A stretch of DNA of 64,000 nt from Geothrix limicola (GTDB lineage Bacteria > Acidobacteriota > Holophagae > Holophagales > Holophagaceae): contig NZ_BSDE01000004.1 of the NCBI RefSeq assembly GCF_030268085.1, positions 124,001 to 188,000 of the forward strand. The letters run 5' to 3'. The translations under genes were made by a program, and so were the position numbers. Shown here piece by piece: positions 49,786-58,399 of this stretch (position 1 is its first letter; the number at the start of each line of letters is the position of its first letter). Under the pieces are notes generated by a model that was not told where the DNA came from, made no database searches, and worked only from the letters and a program-made list of their open reading frames with translations.

Positions 49786-52365
49786 TTACTGTTGTGTGAA
49801 ATCGGGCCAGCAATTGTCTTCGCTGAACCCGCTGCGGAAGGGGCTCATGGCGGGCGGGAGGTTGGGGGCGACCTTGGGATCCACGGCCTTCAGGGCGAGG
49901 TCTCGCAGGTCTTCCAGGTGGGCTTTCTGGGTGCGGTCCGCCGCGGCAGTGGCCTTGGCGGAGAAGAGGGCCGCGAGGGCCTTCAGTTCGCCGCGCACGG
50001 TGGCGCGGGTGTCATCCATGGGGTTGCCGAAGGGCATCGTCACGCCCGTGAACGCCGCGGGAAGGGCAGGGCCGGTGCCCGCGTTGAGCCGCTCATCCAA
50101 TTGGGCCAGGTAGGCGCGCTGGAGGTTGCGGCGCAGGGGATCCACCTTGGCGCCGCTGAGCACCTCGGTGTAGATGCCGGCGCGCAGGTCCGCGAGCAGG
50201 TCGGCCACGCGGTAGGCCTTGTCCCCGGCGGCGATCTCCTGAGTCTGCAGGCGCGTGGTGCGGGCGCGGTCCAGGAGCGCGCGCAACACGTAGCGCTGCG
50301 CATTGAGGAGTTTGACGGAGGGTTCCATGGGGCTGAGGCGCTCGGTGACGGCGGTCTCGAACATCCAGGTGGGCGTCTTGAAGATCTGCTCGCTGAGGAA
50401 CTTCACGGCCTTGGCCTGCTGGGCCTTGGTGGCCGGCGTGAAGACCGCGCCGGGCTGGTCGCCGTGCTTGTTCTGGCTGTCGTAGCCGCCGACGATGGCG
50501 GCCACATGGCCCAGCTCGCGGGTCCACTGGCCCCAGGAGGCGCCGTAGAGCTCTTCGAGGGCGTGGTCGTCCTGGCCCGGCTGGATGGCCATCTTGGGCA
50601 GCATCTTCACGATGCGCTGCAGGTTCTTGGTGCCCAGCGTGGTGGCGGCCACCGCATCGGCATCGCCGACGGCCTCGGTGTTCTCGCCGTAATCGCCCAG
50701 TTCGGCCTTGGGCGTGCTGAAGCGCAGCCAGGGCTTGGCGTCCTGCTCCTTTGCCCAGGCGTTGAGCGTGGCCTTCTCCTCCTCGGGCGTCTTGGCCTCG
50801 GGAATGGGCGCGTAGCCCCACTTCACGGCGAAGATGTCGTAGGGGCCGATCTTGGGGATGAGCAGGGCCGGATCGATCTTGTCCTCGGGCTGCACGAGGT
50901 AGTTGAAGCGGCTGTAGTCCATGAGTGTGGCGACGTGGCCCATCTCCTTGAGCCACTTCCCGTCGCGCAGCTTCTCGAAGGGATAGAGCGAGCTGGATTT
51001 CATGTTGTGGCGGAAGCCCAGGGAGTGGCCGCATTCGTGGGTGACGACGTAGGCCACCAGATCGCCCATGAGGTCATCGGGCAGGGGCAGCTTCTGGGCG
51101 CGGGGATCCACGGCGCCCGCCTGGGTGATGTACCAGTCGCGCTGGAGCTGGAGGATGTTGTGGTACATCACGATGTCGGCGTTGAGAATCTCGCCGCTGC
51201 GCGGATCGCTGAGGTGCGGGCCGTAGGCGTTGGCGATGGGCGAGGGTACCCAGCGGATGACGCTGTAGCGCACATCCTCAGGATCGAACTCGGGATCCTC
51301 CTCCTTGGTGGGGAAGGGCCGGGCCTGCACGGCGTTCTTGAAGCCCGCGGCCTCGAAGGCCACGTTCCAGGCCTCCACGCCCTTCTTGATGTAGGGCACC
51401 CACTGGGAGGGCGTGGCCTTGTCGATGTACCACACGATGGGCTTCACGGGCTCGCTGAGGGCGGCGCTGGGATTTTTCTTCTCGAGGCGCCAGCGCGCGA
51501 TGATGTTCTCCCGCTTGCTTTCGTGCTCGGGGCTTCCGAAATCCACGCGGGAAAGGCCGAAGTAGCCGATTCGGTCATCCATGAGGCGGGCCATCATGGG
51601 CTTTTCGGGCAGGCGCACGATGTCATAGGCCACCGAGACCGAGCCGCTGCGCGCGGGGGGCTGGGGCTGACCCGGCATGGGGGGCAGGCCGGGAATCGTG
51701 TGGGGAGCCAGGGAGTAGGTGTGCACCGCATCGACCCGCACGCTGCCGGCGAAGGTCTTGGCGTGGTCCACGAAACTGCGGCTGGGATCCATGGACGTGG
51801 CGTTCACCACCTGGCGGGCGGTGAAGTCTCCCACTTCGGAGGTGAACAGCTTGCTCACCTCGATGACGGGGGCGCCGTCCTTCGACAGGGCTTCCACCGG
51901 GAAGGCCAGCAGCACGATGTCGCGCTGGGAGGCCTCCACCGCGGAGGCGATGGGGCGGCTGGGGTCGCTGACGAAGGCGTGGTTGACGGCCTGGAAGTAG
52001 ACCTTGTTCTCCTTCAGGAGGAAGCGCACCACGTCCTCGTTGACGTTCTTGCCCACGTGGTCCGCGCCGACTGGCACCTCGGTGGCGGTGGCCACCATGA
52101 GGAGCTCCTTGCCGAGCAGGTCCTTGGGAATCTCGAAGTACAGCTTGCTCTTGACCTGGTGGACCTTGAAGAGGCCCGTCTGCGTCTTCGCCTCGCTCGT
52201 GATGACCTTCTCGTAGGGCTTGGGCTCGCCATCAGCCGGCGGAGGCGGCGGGGTGGGCTTCACGCCATTGGCCGCGGGCGCCGGGGCAGGGGCCTGGGTT
52301 GGCGCCTCCGCATGGAAGGGCAGGGCCGCCAAGGCAAGGGCCAGGGCGGGGAGCATCGGACGCAT
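49786..52365 (-). CDS. Secreted zinc-dependent metalloprotease (met-zincin type)
   Basis: The 859-aa protein has a signal peptide (LPALALALAALPFHAEA) and a Pro/Ala-rich linker, then regions matching DUF5118 and DUF5117 (KVITSEAKTQTGLFKVHQVK, VDAVHTYSLAPH), and the zinc motif HECGHSLGFRH starting at H443, with E444 as the catalytic base, as in metzincins. It is the size of the DUF5117/DUF4953 protease group common in Bacteroidetes and Acidobacteria. Substrates are unknown. Monocistronic with its own terminator. Confidence 0.88.
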   Translation of the reverse strand: MRPMLPALALALAALPFHAEAPTQAPAPAPAANGVKPTPPPPPADGEPKPYEKVITSEAKTQTGLFKVHQVKSKLYFEIPKDLLGKELLMVATATEVPVGADHVGKNVNEDVVRFLLKENKVYFQAVNHAFVSDPSRPIASAVEASQRDIVLLAFPVEALSKDGAPVIEVSKLFTSEVGDFTARQVVNATSMDPSRSFVDHAKTFAGSVRVDAVHTYSLAPHTIPGLPPMPGQPQPPARSGSVSVAYDIVRLPEKPMMARLMDDRIGYFGLSRVDFGSPEHESKRENIIARWRLEKKNPSAALSEPVKPIVWYIDKATPSQWVPYIKKGVEAWNVAFEAAGFKNAVQARPFPTKEEDPEFDPEDVRYSVIRWVPSPIANAYGPHLSDPRSGEILNADIVMYHNILQLQRDWYITQAGAVDPRAQKLPLPDDLMGDLVAYVVTHECGHSLGFRHNMKSSSLYPFEKLRDGKWLKEMGHVATLMDYSRFNYLVQPEDKIDPALLIPKIGPYDIFAVKWGYAPIPEAKTPEEEKATLNAWAKEQDAKPWLRFSTPKAELGDYGENTEAVGDADAVAATTLGTKNLQRIVKMLPKMAIQPGQDDHALEELYGASWGQWTRELGHVAAIVGGYDSQNKHGDQPGAVFTPATKAQQAKAVKFLSEQIFKTPTWMFETAVTERLSPMEPSVKLLNAQRYVLRALLDRARTTRLQTQEIAAGDKAYRVADLLADLRAGIYTEVLSGAKVDPLRRNLQRAYLAQLDERLNAGTGPALPAAFTGVTMPFGNPMDDTRATVRGELKALAALFSAKATAAADRTQKAHLEDLRDLALKAVDPKVAPNLPPAMSPFRSGFSEDNCWPDFTQQ

Positions 52366-52524
52366 GGTTCCTCCAGAAGGGCGGGTAAGACATAGGTTAA
52401 GGAATATGTGAACCGCGGTTTATCTAGGTTCCGAAAAATCATCCATTAAGTCGTCTTTGATGACCAGGGGAGTTGAGATTCGGAGTGTTGGATCAGGCCG
52501 GGATGGCCGCTCCATGGATGCCTG

Positions 52525-52571
52525 AAAGGCCGCAAAAGCGGCCTTGGGCTGGTTGGCGCGGGCGGTCTCGA
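52525..52571 (-). repeat. Duplicated tRNA-Val 3' end plus terminator
   Basis: Positions 52526-52571 match 52786-52831 at 42 of 46 bases. The copied part is the T-arm 3' half, acceptor 3' strand with CCA, and the GGCCGC-TTTT-GCGGCC terminator hairpin. The 5' part of the tRNA is missing, so it is a remnant, not a gene. Confidence 0.8.
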
Positions 52572-52781
52572 CCATCCGACCGCAGCGAAGCGAAGGGAGG
52601 GTAGGACGGAATCCGCGAAGCGGATTGCCGCCCGAAGGGCGAGGGGCTGAGCCCCGAGTCTGCATGCGTCCGGCTGGGCACGGGCCTGATCGTCTCCGGC
52701 GCTCCGCTGGAGCGCCTCCGCCGGGCCCTATCTGCCCGCCGGACTTTCTCGGCGGTCCGAGACCGCCCGATTGAAGGCATG
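52572..52781. repeat. Hairpin-rich spacer between tRNA-Val copies
   Basis: Three successive hairpins are visible: AATCCGC-GAA-GCGGATT (52610-52626), CGCCC-GAA-GGGCG (52629-52641) and GGGGC-TGA-GCCCC (52643-52655). At 52751-52767 GGCGGTCCGAGACCGCC is an inverted copy of the tRNA-Val T-arm with one change. I see no credible ORF. Confidence 0.7.
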
Positions 52782-52803
52782 AAAAAAGGCCGCAAAAGCG
52801 GCC
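52782..52803 (-). terminator. Rho-independent terminator of tRNA-Val
   Basis: Minus-strand GGCCGC-TTTT-GCGGCC followed by six T residues, directly after the CCA end. Confidence 0.9.
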
Positions 52804-52809
52804 TCTTAC

Positions 52810-52884
<75 letters not shown>

Positions 52885-52942
52885 GCGCGAACACCCATTC
52901 TAGCGGAACGGGGCCGGCTGTCGAGCCTTCAGAACGGGGCGG

Positions 52943-53089
52943 TCAGGAATTCCAGTACCAGAGCAGGAGTCCGGCCAGGGCGGCGGCCGTCAGGATCGCC
53001 CATTTCCCGGCATAGGGATGTCCCAGGGCGAACCGCTCCAGCGGAAGGATGGGATGGATCTCGTGATGGGTGTGGGTGTGGGCGGCCAT
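52943..53089 (-). CDS. Small His-rich single-pass membrane protein (48 aa), MAAHT type
   Basis: The 48-aa ORF starts with a His-rich segment (MAAHTHTHHEIHPILPLE) and ends in one hydrophobic helix (WAILTAAALAGLLLWYWNS). A GGAGG ribosome-binding sequence lies directly upstream (GGAGGTTCC-ATG). I do not recognise it. A neighbour at 53166-53288 starts with the same MAAHT and has the same plan, so the two are probably paralogues. They lie between glmS and tRNA-Val. His-rich ends might bind metal; this is only a guess. Confidence 0.65.
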   Translation of the reverse strand: MAAHTHTHHEIHPILPLERFALGHPYAGKWAILTAAALAGLLLWYWNS

Positions 53090-53165
53090 GGAACCTCCAG
53101 GTCGGGAGAACCCGATCCAAGGATGGGTCGGGAGGCGGTCCCGCGCCCGGGAATCCGCCGGATTC

Positions 53166-53288
53166 TCAATGGGCCAGGAAGGCCGTGGGCCAGAGCCACC
53201 AGGCCACGAGGGCGCCGACCAGGGCCAGGGCCCAGTTCAGCAGTTCGGAATGATCGAGGTCCGGATGCCGGAAGGTATGGGCGGCCAT
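53166..53288 (-). CDS. Small single-pass membrane protein (40 aa), MAAHT type
   Basis: The 40-aa ORF reads MAAHTFRHPDLDHSELLNWA and then a hydrophobic helix (LALVGALVAWWLWPTAFLAH). It has a strong AGAGGAGG ribosome-binding sequence about 6 bp before the ATG. It shares the start MAAHT, the early His/acidic residues, and the C-terminal Trp-rich helix with the 48-aa gene 76 bp downstream. Unknown function. The helices resemble small subunits of membrane complexes (for example oxidase accessory peptides), but nothing nearby supports one. Confidence 0.65.
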   Translation of the reverse strand: MAAHTFRHPDLDHSELLNWALALVGALVAWWLWPTAFLAH

Positions 53289-53376
53289 GGCAGCCTCCTC
53301 TGGAGAGCTTCTTCCGCCCTTCAGATTGGGATGCCCAGGGGCACGCGCCGTGAATTCCTTGAGAAATCGAGGTGCC

Positions 53377-55209
53377 CTACTCGACGGTCACGCTCTTGGC
53401 CAGGTTGCGGGGCTGATCCACGTCGCAGCCGCGCAGCACGGCGATGTGGTAGGCGAGGAGCTGCAGGGGCACGGCGTAGACGATGGGCGCGAGCCAGGGA
53501 TGGACCGGGGGCAGTTCCAGCACGTCCTCGGCGATGCCCGAAAGCCCCGTGTCGCCTTCGGTGACCAAGGCCAGGATGCGCCCGTCGCGGGCGGCGGCCT
53601 CCTGGAGGTTGCTGAGGGTCTTCTCGCGGTGCGTGTCCCGGGGCATGAGGGCCACCACGGGCAGGGTCTTGTCGATGAGGGCGATGGGGCCATGCTTCAT
53701 CTCGCCCGCCGGATAACCCTCGGCGTGAATGTACGAGATCTCCTTCAGCTTCAGCGCGCCTTCCAGGGCGATCGGGTAGCAGGGGCCGCGGCCCAGGTAG
53801 AGGAAGTCGGTGGCGTCCTTCCAGCGTTGGGCCCAGGTCATGATCTTCGGTTCCAGGGCATTGAGGCGCTCCAGATGGGCGGGCAGTTCCCGCAGGCCCT
53901 GGAGCAGCTCGGCCTTCAGGGTGGGATCCACCGTGTGCTTGGCCTCGCCCAGCTTGAGGGCCAGCAGGGTGAGTACCGCCAACTGGGTGGTGAAGGCTTT
54001 GGTGGAGGCCACGCCGATCTCGGGCCCCGCGTGGGTGAGGATGGTGGCCTCGCATTGCCGGGTGGCGGTCGAGCCCATGACGTTGCAGATGGCGAGGGTG
54101 CGGGCGCCGCGGGCCGCGGCCTCCTTCATGGCGGCCAGGGTGTCGGCGGTCTCGCCGCTTTGCGTGATGCCGATGATGAGCGTACCGGGCTGGATCACGG
54201 GTTCGCGGTAGCGGTACTCGCTGGCGTAGTCCACTTCTACGGCGACACGGCTCAACTGCTCGATGAGGAACTTGCCCACCAGGCCCGAGTGCCAGCTGGT
54301 GCCGCAGGCCACGATGTGGATGCGGGTGAGGGCCGCCAGTTCAGCCTGGGTGAAGGGCAGGTCCAGGGGGATGTTTTCGGCGTCCAGGGGGAGGCGGTTC
54401 AGCAGCGTGTTGGACAGGGCCTGGGGCTGCTCGAAGATCTCCTTCTGCATGAAGTGCTTGTAGCCGCCCTTTTCCGCTGCCACAGGATCATAGGGGATGG
54501 TGGTGATGGGGCGCTCCACGGGGGTGCCATCCAGGCGGAAGATCCGCGCGCCCTCGCGGGTGAGTTCCACGAGATCGCCGTCCTCCAGGAAGATCACGCG
54601 CCGGGTGTGGGGCAGCAGGGGCACGACGTCCGAGGCCAGGAAGGTTTCGCCCTCGCCCAGGCCCAGCACCATGGGCGGCCCGCTGCGGGCAGCGAGGATG
54701 CGGTTCGGATCGGTGGCGTGCAGACAGGCCAGGGCGTAGATGCCCTTCATGCGGCCGATGGCCTCGCGGAAGGCGTCGGAAAAGGAGCGTCCCTGTTTCA
54801 TCAGATGGGACACCATGGCCGGGAAGCATTCCGTATCCGTTTCGGAACGGAAGGTCTCGCCCGCGGCCTTCAGTTCGGCGCGCAGCTCCAGGAAGTTCTC
54901 GAAGATGCCGTTGTGGACCGCCACCACCTGCCCGTCGGCGCTGCGGTGGGGGTGGGCATTCTCCTCCGTGGGCCGGCCGTGGGTGGCCCAGCGCGTGTGG
55001 CCGATGCCCAGGGGCGTGGGATCAGCCAGGTCCACCTTGCCCGCCAGGTTCACGAGCTTGCCCGACGCGCGGATGACGTTGAAGCCATCAGCCCCCGAGG
55101 ACAGGGCCACGCCGGCGCTGTCATAGCCCCGGTATTCGAGGCTGCGCAGTCCATCCACCAGGATTCGCGCCGCGCCCTGTTCTCCGATGTATCCCACGAT
55201 TCCGCACAT
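53377..55209 (-). CDS. glmS: Glutamine-fructose-6-phosphate aminotransferase (isomerising)
   Basis: GlmS makes glucosamine-6-phosphate for peptidoglycan and lipid A. The ATG at 55209 gives 610 aa, the family length, with the catalytic N-terminal Cys (MCGIVGYIGEQGA); upstream extension would run through GC-rich repeats. Signatures: GHTRWATHGRPTEENAHPH, HNGIFENF, ACGTSWHSG, TQSGETADT, GPEIGVASTKAF, MKHGPIALID and C-terminal RNLAKSVTVE. It differs from the longer paralogue at 5169-7628. No glmS ribozyme is visible upstream. Confidence 0.97.
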   Translation of the reverse strand: MCGIVGYIGEQGAARILVDGLRSLEYRGYDSAGVALSSGADGFNVIRASGKLVNLAGKVDLADPTPLGIGHTRWATHGRPTEENAHPHRSADGQVVAVHNGIFENFLELRAELKAAGETFRSETDTECFPAMVSHLMKQGRSFSDAFREAIGRMKGIYALACLHATDPNRILAARSGPPMVLGLGEGETFLASDVVPLLPHTRRVIFLEDGDLVELTREGARIFRLDGTPVERPITTIPYDPVAAEKGGYKHFMQKEIFEQPQALSNTLLNRLPLDAENIPLDLPFTQAELAALTRIHIVACGTSWHSGLVGKFLIEQLSRVAVEVDYASEYRYREPVIQPGTLIIGITQSGETADTLAAMKEAAARGARTLAICNVMGSTATRQCEATILTHAGPEIGVASTKAFTTQLAVLTLLALKLGEAKHTVDPTLKAELLQGLRELPAHLERLNALEPKIMTWAQRWKDATDFLYLGRGPCYPIALEGALKLKEISYIHAEGYPAGEMKHGPIALIDKTLPVVALMPRDTHREKTLSNLQEAAARDGRILALVTEGDTGLSGIAEDVLELPPVHPWLAPIVYAVPLQLLAYHIAVLRGCDVDQPRNLAKSVTVE

Positions 55210-55505
55210 GGATCCCCCGTTCACTGATCTCAACTTAGCGGGATGGGGCCCGGGATCCAATGTGGTGCATCCGACACGCCCTGCCGCATCGCCAAAACCA
55301 CAGGTGTGGCAAGCGAGCCCCGCCCCATCGGAACGCCATTGCGAAAGGTACAGGAGCCAAAGCGAAACCCGGATTGGCCGGGCTGGGTGCGGGGCCCTCG
55401 GGGGAGGCGCCACAATCACCGAACCCGTAAACAAGCGAAACCCGGCTTTGCCGGGCTTCGCGCGGGGGCCCGGGGGTGTGCGCGCCGCGGGACCCCCGGA
55501 CAACA
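55210..55505. other. Intergenic region with two direct GC-rich repeats
   Basis: Two related segments (about 55359-55410 and 55432-55485) both begin AAGCGAAACCCGG and contain GCCGGGCT and a GCGGGG..CCC..GGGGG stretch. They are partially self-complementary. The region precedes glmS and follows fliY. I see no ORF with support and could not find promoter hexamers. Confidence 0.6.
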
Positions 55506-56441
55506 TCAAGCCAGGCTGCGGATCCGCGCGGCTCGGGTATCGATTTCCGTGATGCGGAAGGCGAAATTGCCATCCACGACGACGACTTCGCCTTTGGCGA
55601 TGAGCTTGCCATTGACCAGCAGCTCCACCGGCGCGTCGGCACTGCGGTTGAGCTCGAGGATCGCGCCCGGCGTGAGCTTGAGCAGTTCGCCCATCTGCAT
55701 CTCCGTCTGACCCATGCGGACCACGACCGGCAGCTGGATGTCCAGCAGCAGGTCCAGGTTGCCCGCATCGGGCGGGGGGCCCGAGGCCACAGGAGCCTGC
55801 TGGCGCACCGGCGCCGCCAGGGTGGCGGCCACGGAAGCCGGAGAGGGCTCCGGAGCCGGGGGCGGAACCGGCTCGCCCAGGCCCAGCTTGCGCTTGAGCT
55901 GCTGGAGCAGGAGGTCGGGGAAGAGCAGGTGGACCGTGGTGCTCAGCGAATCCTGGCTGGTGGGCAGGGCCACATCCTGGAAGCCGCCCTGGCCCAGCTG
56001 CTCGGCGAAGGCCCCGGCCTCGGGTGCCATGGCGAGGATCTCCACATTGGCGATGGCGAAGGTTTCGCCGGCGAGATCCGACAGGGTCTGGTTGGCGCTG
56101 CCCATGACCTGGTTGAAGGTCTCGGCCAGGGCGTCCTTGGAGTCGCCCACCAGTTCCTCCGCAGGCGCGCCGTCGCCGCCCAACATGAGGTCCACCAGCA
56201 TGGTGCCTTCCTTGAGGGGCAGCGTGAAGAACAGGGTGCCGTTCAGGCCCTTCTGGTAGTTGGCCTTGACGAGGATGCCGGTGCCTTCCTGAAGCTTGGC
56301 GATGGCCGGGGTTTCCAGCATGGCGCCGGCTTCCGACTTCATCTGGAATTCGCGGCCCGTGAGCATGGAGAACACGGAGGCCATGCTTTCGGCGAAGGCG
56401 TTGCCGACTTTCTGGAAGAACTCAGTCTCTTGGGCATCCAT
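55506..56441 (-). CDS. fliY: Flagellar motor switch protein FliY/FliN (CheC-like plus SPOA)
   Basis: The 311-aa protein has a CheC/FliY-like N-domain (about 1-185, with a DALAETFNQVMGS phosphatase-type E-x2-N motif), a Pro/Ala linker, and a C-terminal SPOA/FliN domain (about 230-311: NLDLLLDIQLPVVVRMGQTE, LLKLTPGAILELNRSADAPV, VDGNFAFRITEID). FliY both builds the lower C-ring and can dephosphorylate CheY-P. It follows fliM by three bases. It is larger than a plain FliN (~130 aa). Confidence 0.9.
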   Translation of the reverse strand: MDAQETEFFQKVGNAFAESMASVFSMLTGREFQMKSEAGAMLETPAIAKLQEGTGILVKANYQKGLNGTLFFTLPLKEGTMLVDLMLGGDGAPAEELVGDSKDALAETFNQVMGSANQTLSDLAGETFAIANVEILAMAPEAGAFAEQLGQGGFQDVALPTSQDSLSTTVHLLFPDLLLQQLKRKLGLGEPVPPPAPEPSPASVAATLAAPVRQQAPVASGPPPDAGNLDLLLDIQLPVVVRMGQTEMQMGELLKLTPGAILELNRSADAPVELLVNGKLIAKGEVVVVDGNFAFRITEIDTRAARIRSLA

Positions 56442-56444
56442 CGT

Positions 56445-57461
56445 TCACCCCTCCGACCGGCTGCCGGTCACTTGAAACACGCGTTTGCCGTTGGAATTCA
56501 GCGCCACCAGGCCCATGAAACGGGGAATGCCATCCACGCAGAGGTCCAGCTCCGCGTCGAAGCGCTTGGTGAGGGGGATCAGGTCGCCCACCTTCAGCTG
56601 GAGCACCTCCTCCATGCTGAGGTTGGTGCCCCGGATCTCGGCCGCGGCCTCCATGTGGCAGCGCTTCAGGCTGGCCATGAGCAGACGGGCCTCCTCGAAG
56701 GTGGAGGACTTCTTGTAGCCCGTGAACATCTCCTGGTCGAACTTGCTGGAGATCGGCTCGAGGATGATGCTCGGGATGGCCAGGTTGATCATGCCGCTCA
56801 CGGGGCCCATCTTCACTTCGAAGACGATGAGCAGCACCACCTCGTTGGGCGCCACGATCTGGATGAGCTGGGGACTGGTCTCGCGGGCCTGGATGCGGAA
56901 ATCCAGATCCACGATGCCGCGCCAGGATTCACGCATGTCCTCCAGCAGCAGCTTGAGGATGCCGTCGAAGATGCTCTGCTCGATGTCGGTCATCGTGCGC
57001 AGGTTCTTCAGGGGTTCGCCGGGCCCGCCCAGCATCTTGTCGATGATGGGAAACACCAGGGTGGGGTTCACTTCCAGGGCCAGCGCGCCTTCCAGGGGCT
57101 TGATGGAAATGGCGTTGAAGCAAGTGGGATCGGGCACCGAGAGCAGGAATTCCTGGTAGCTCAGCTGCTCGACGCTCACCAGGTTCACTTCGGTGATCGT
57201 CCGCAGGTAGGCGCTGAGCGAACTGGAGAAATTCCGGGCGAAGCGGTCGTGCATGAAGTGCAGCGAGCGCATCTGCTCGCGGCTCACCCGGTCGGGTCGG
57301 CGGAAATTGTAGAGGGTGACCTTGCGTTGGATCTGGGCCTTTTTTGCCGGCGCTGGTGCCGCGCCCCGTTCGGGTCCCCCGCCGGCCGCCGGTTTTCCCG
57401 CCGGCTTGGTATGGGACTTAAGTAGAGCGTCTACTTCCTCTTGGCTTAGGATCTTGGCCAT
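56445..57461 (-). CDS. fliM: Flagellar motor switch protein FliM
   Basis: FliM binds CheY-P and sets rotation direction. The 338-aa protein has the N-terminal CheY-binding peptide (ILSQEEVDALL), a CheC-like middle domain with the FliM signature (NFRRPDRVSREQMRSLHFMH, RNFSSSLSAYLR, VNPTLVFPIIDKMLGGPGEP) and a C-terminal SPOA domain. A 40-aa Pro/Ala/Gly linker after the N-peptide is longer than in E. coli. Confidence 0.96.
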   Translation of the reverse strand: MAKILSQEEVDALLKSHTKPAGKPAAGGGPERGAAPAPAKKAQIQRKVTLYNFRRPDRVSREQMRSLHFMHDRFARNFSSSLSAYLRTITEVNLVSVEQLSYQEFLLSVPDPTCFNAISIKPLEGALALEVNPTLVFPIIDKMLGGPGEPLKNLRTMTDIEQSIFDGILKLLLEDMRESWRGIVDLDFRIQARETSPQLIQIVAPNEVVLLIVFEVKMGPVSGMINLAIPSIILEPISSKFDQEMFTGYKKSSTFEEARLLMASLKRCHMEAAAEIRGTNLSMEEVLQLKVGDLIPLTKRFDAELDLCVDGIPRFMGLVALNSNGKRVFQVTGSRSEG

Positions 57462-57464
57462 GGA

Positions 57465-58391
57465 TTACCCTTCGATGTGCTTCTCCAGGAGCTTGCCCCG
57501 GAGTCGCAGCATGGCCTTGGTATGCAATTGGGATACCCGGGATTCGGTGATGTTCAGCAGGGTGCCGATTTCCTTCATGGTCAGTTCGTCGAAGTAGTAG
57601 AGCTGAACGACGAACTTCTCCTTCTTGGGCAGCACGTCCATGGCGTCCCGGAGGATCTCCTTGATCTCCGAAGATTGGAAGATCTGGTGGGGATCCTCCG
57701 CGTCGGGATCGGGCACGAAGCTTATGAGGCTTTCGCCCTCGCCATCCTCGCCCACCTCCACGAAGGTGCCCAGGGTGACGCCCTTCAGTTCGTCCAGGTT
57801 CTTGTGCAGCTCCTCGAGGGGGATGCCGAGGTGGACGGCCACCTCCTCGTCCGTGGCCGCCCGCCCGTACTGCTGCTCCAGCATGTGGTAGGCGCCTTCG
57901 ATGTCCTTCTTCTTGCGGCGCAGGCTTCTGGGCACCCAGTCCAGATCGCGCAGCCCGTCGAGGATGGCACCCTTGATCCGCAGCTCGGCGTAGGTCTTGA
58001 ACTTGATGTTCCGGGCCGGCTCGAACTTCTCGATGGCGTCCATGAGGCCGAGGATGCCGCTGTTGATGAGGTCGTCCAGCTCCACGTGCGAGGGCAGGCG
58101 CGAGGCGATGCGGTGCGCCACGAACTTCACGAGGGGCACGTAATCCTTGATGATCTGTTCGCGGTTGTTGCGATCAAAGGGTTCGGGCGGTTCCGAGGAT
58201 TCGGCCTCGGGGGCGGAGGGAGCCGGTGCGGCGAGGGTGGCGAGCGGCGCCGGAACGCCCCGCCCGTAAGCCTTGGCGGCGGCCAGCGCGGCCCATGGGC
58301 GCAGGGCCGCCGGAGCCTTTTCCACGGCGCGCAGGGCCTCCCCGCTGAGGGGCAGGCCGGGATCGGCGGGTTGGTCCGGGATTGGGCACAT
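57465..58391 (-). CDS. fliA: Flagellar sigma factor FliA (sigma-28)
   Basis: This sigma-70-family factor drives late flagellar genes. Region 2 (PLVKFVAHRIASRLP, DDLINSGILGLMDAIEKFEP, FKTYAELRIKGAILDGLRDL), region 3 and region 4 (YYFDELTMKEIGTLLNITES) are complete. At 308 aa it is about 60 aa longer than usual because region 2 starts near residue 80 after an Ala/Pro-rich extension. The start codon has no good in-frame alternative before region 2. It lies between flhG and fliM. Confidence 0.93.
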   Translation of the reverse strand: MCPIPDQPADPGLPLSGEALRAVEKAPAALRPWAALAAAKAYGRGVPAPLATLAAPAPSAPEAESSEPPEPFDRNNREQIIKDYVPLVKFVAHRIASRLPSHVELDDLINSGILGLMDAIEKFEPARNIKFKTYAELRIKGAILDGLRDLDWVPRSLRRKKKDIEGAYHMLEQQYGRAATDEEVAVHLGIPLEELHKNLDELKGVTLGTFVEVGEDGEGESLISFVPDPDAEDPHQIFQSSEIKEILRDAMDVLPKKEKFVVQLYYFDELTMKEIGTLLNITESRVSQLHTKAMLRLRGKLLEKHIEG

Positions 58392-58399
58392 GCAGGGAC

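Noticed and set aside
55210-55300. glmS ribozyme/riboswitch upstream of glmS
   Set aside because: I looked for its conserved core before both GlmS genes and did not see it; the region is GC-rich repeats. Such ribozymes are mainly in Firmicutes.
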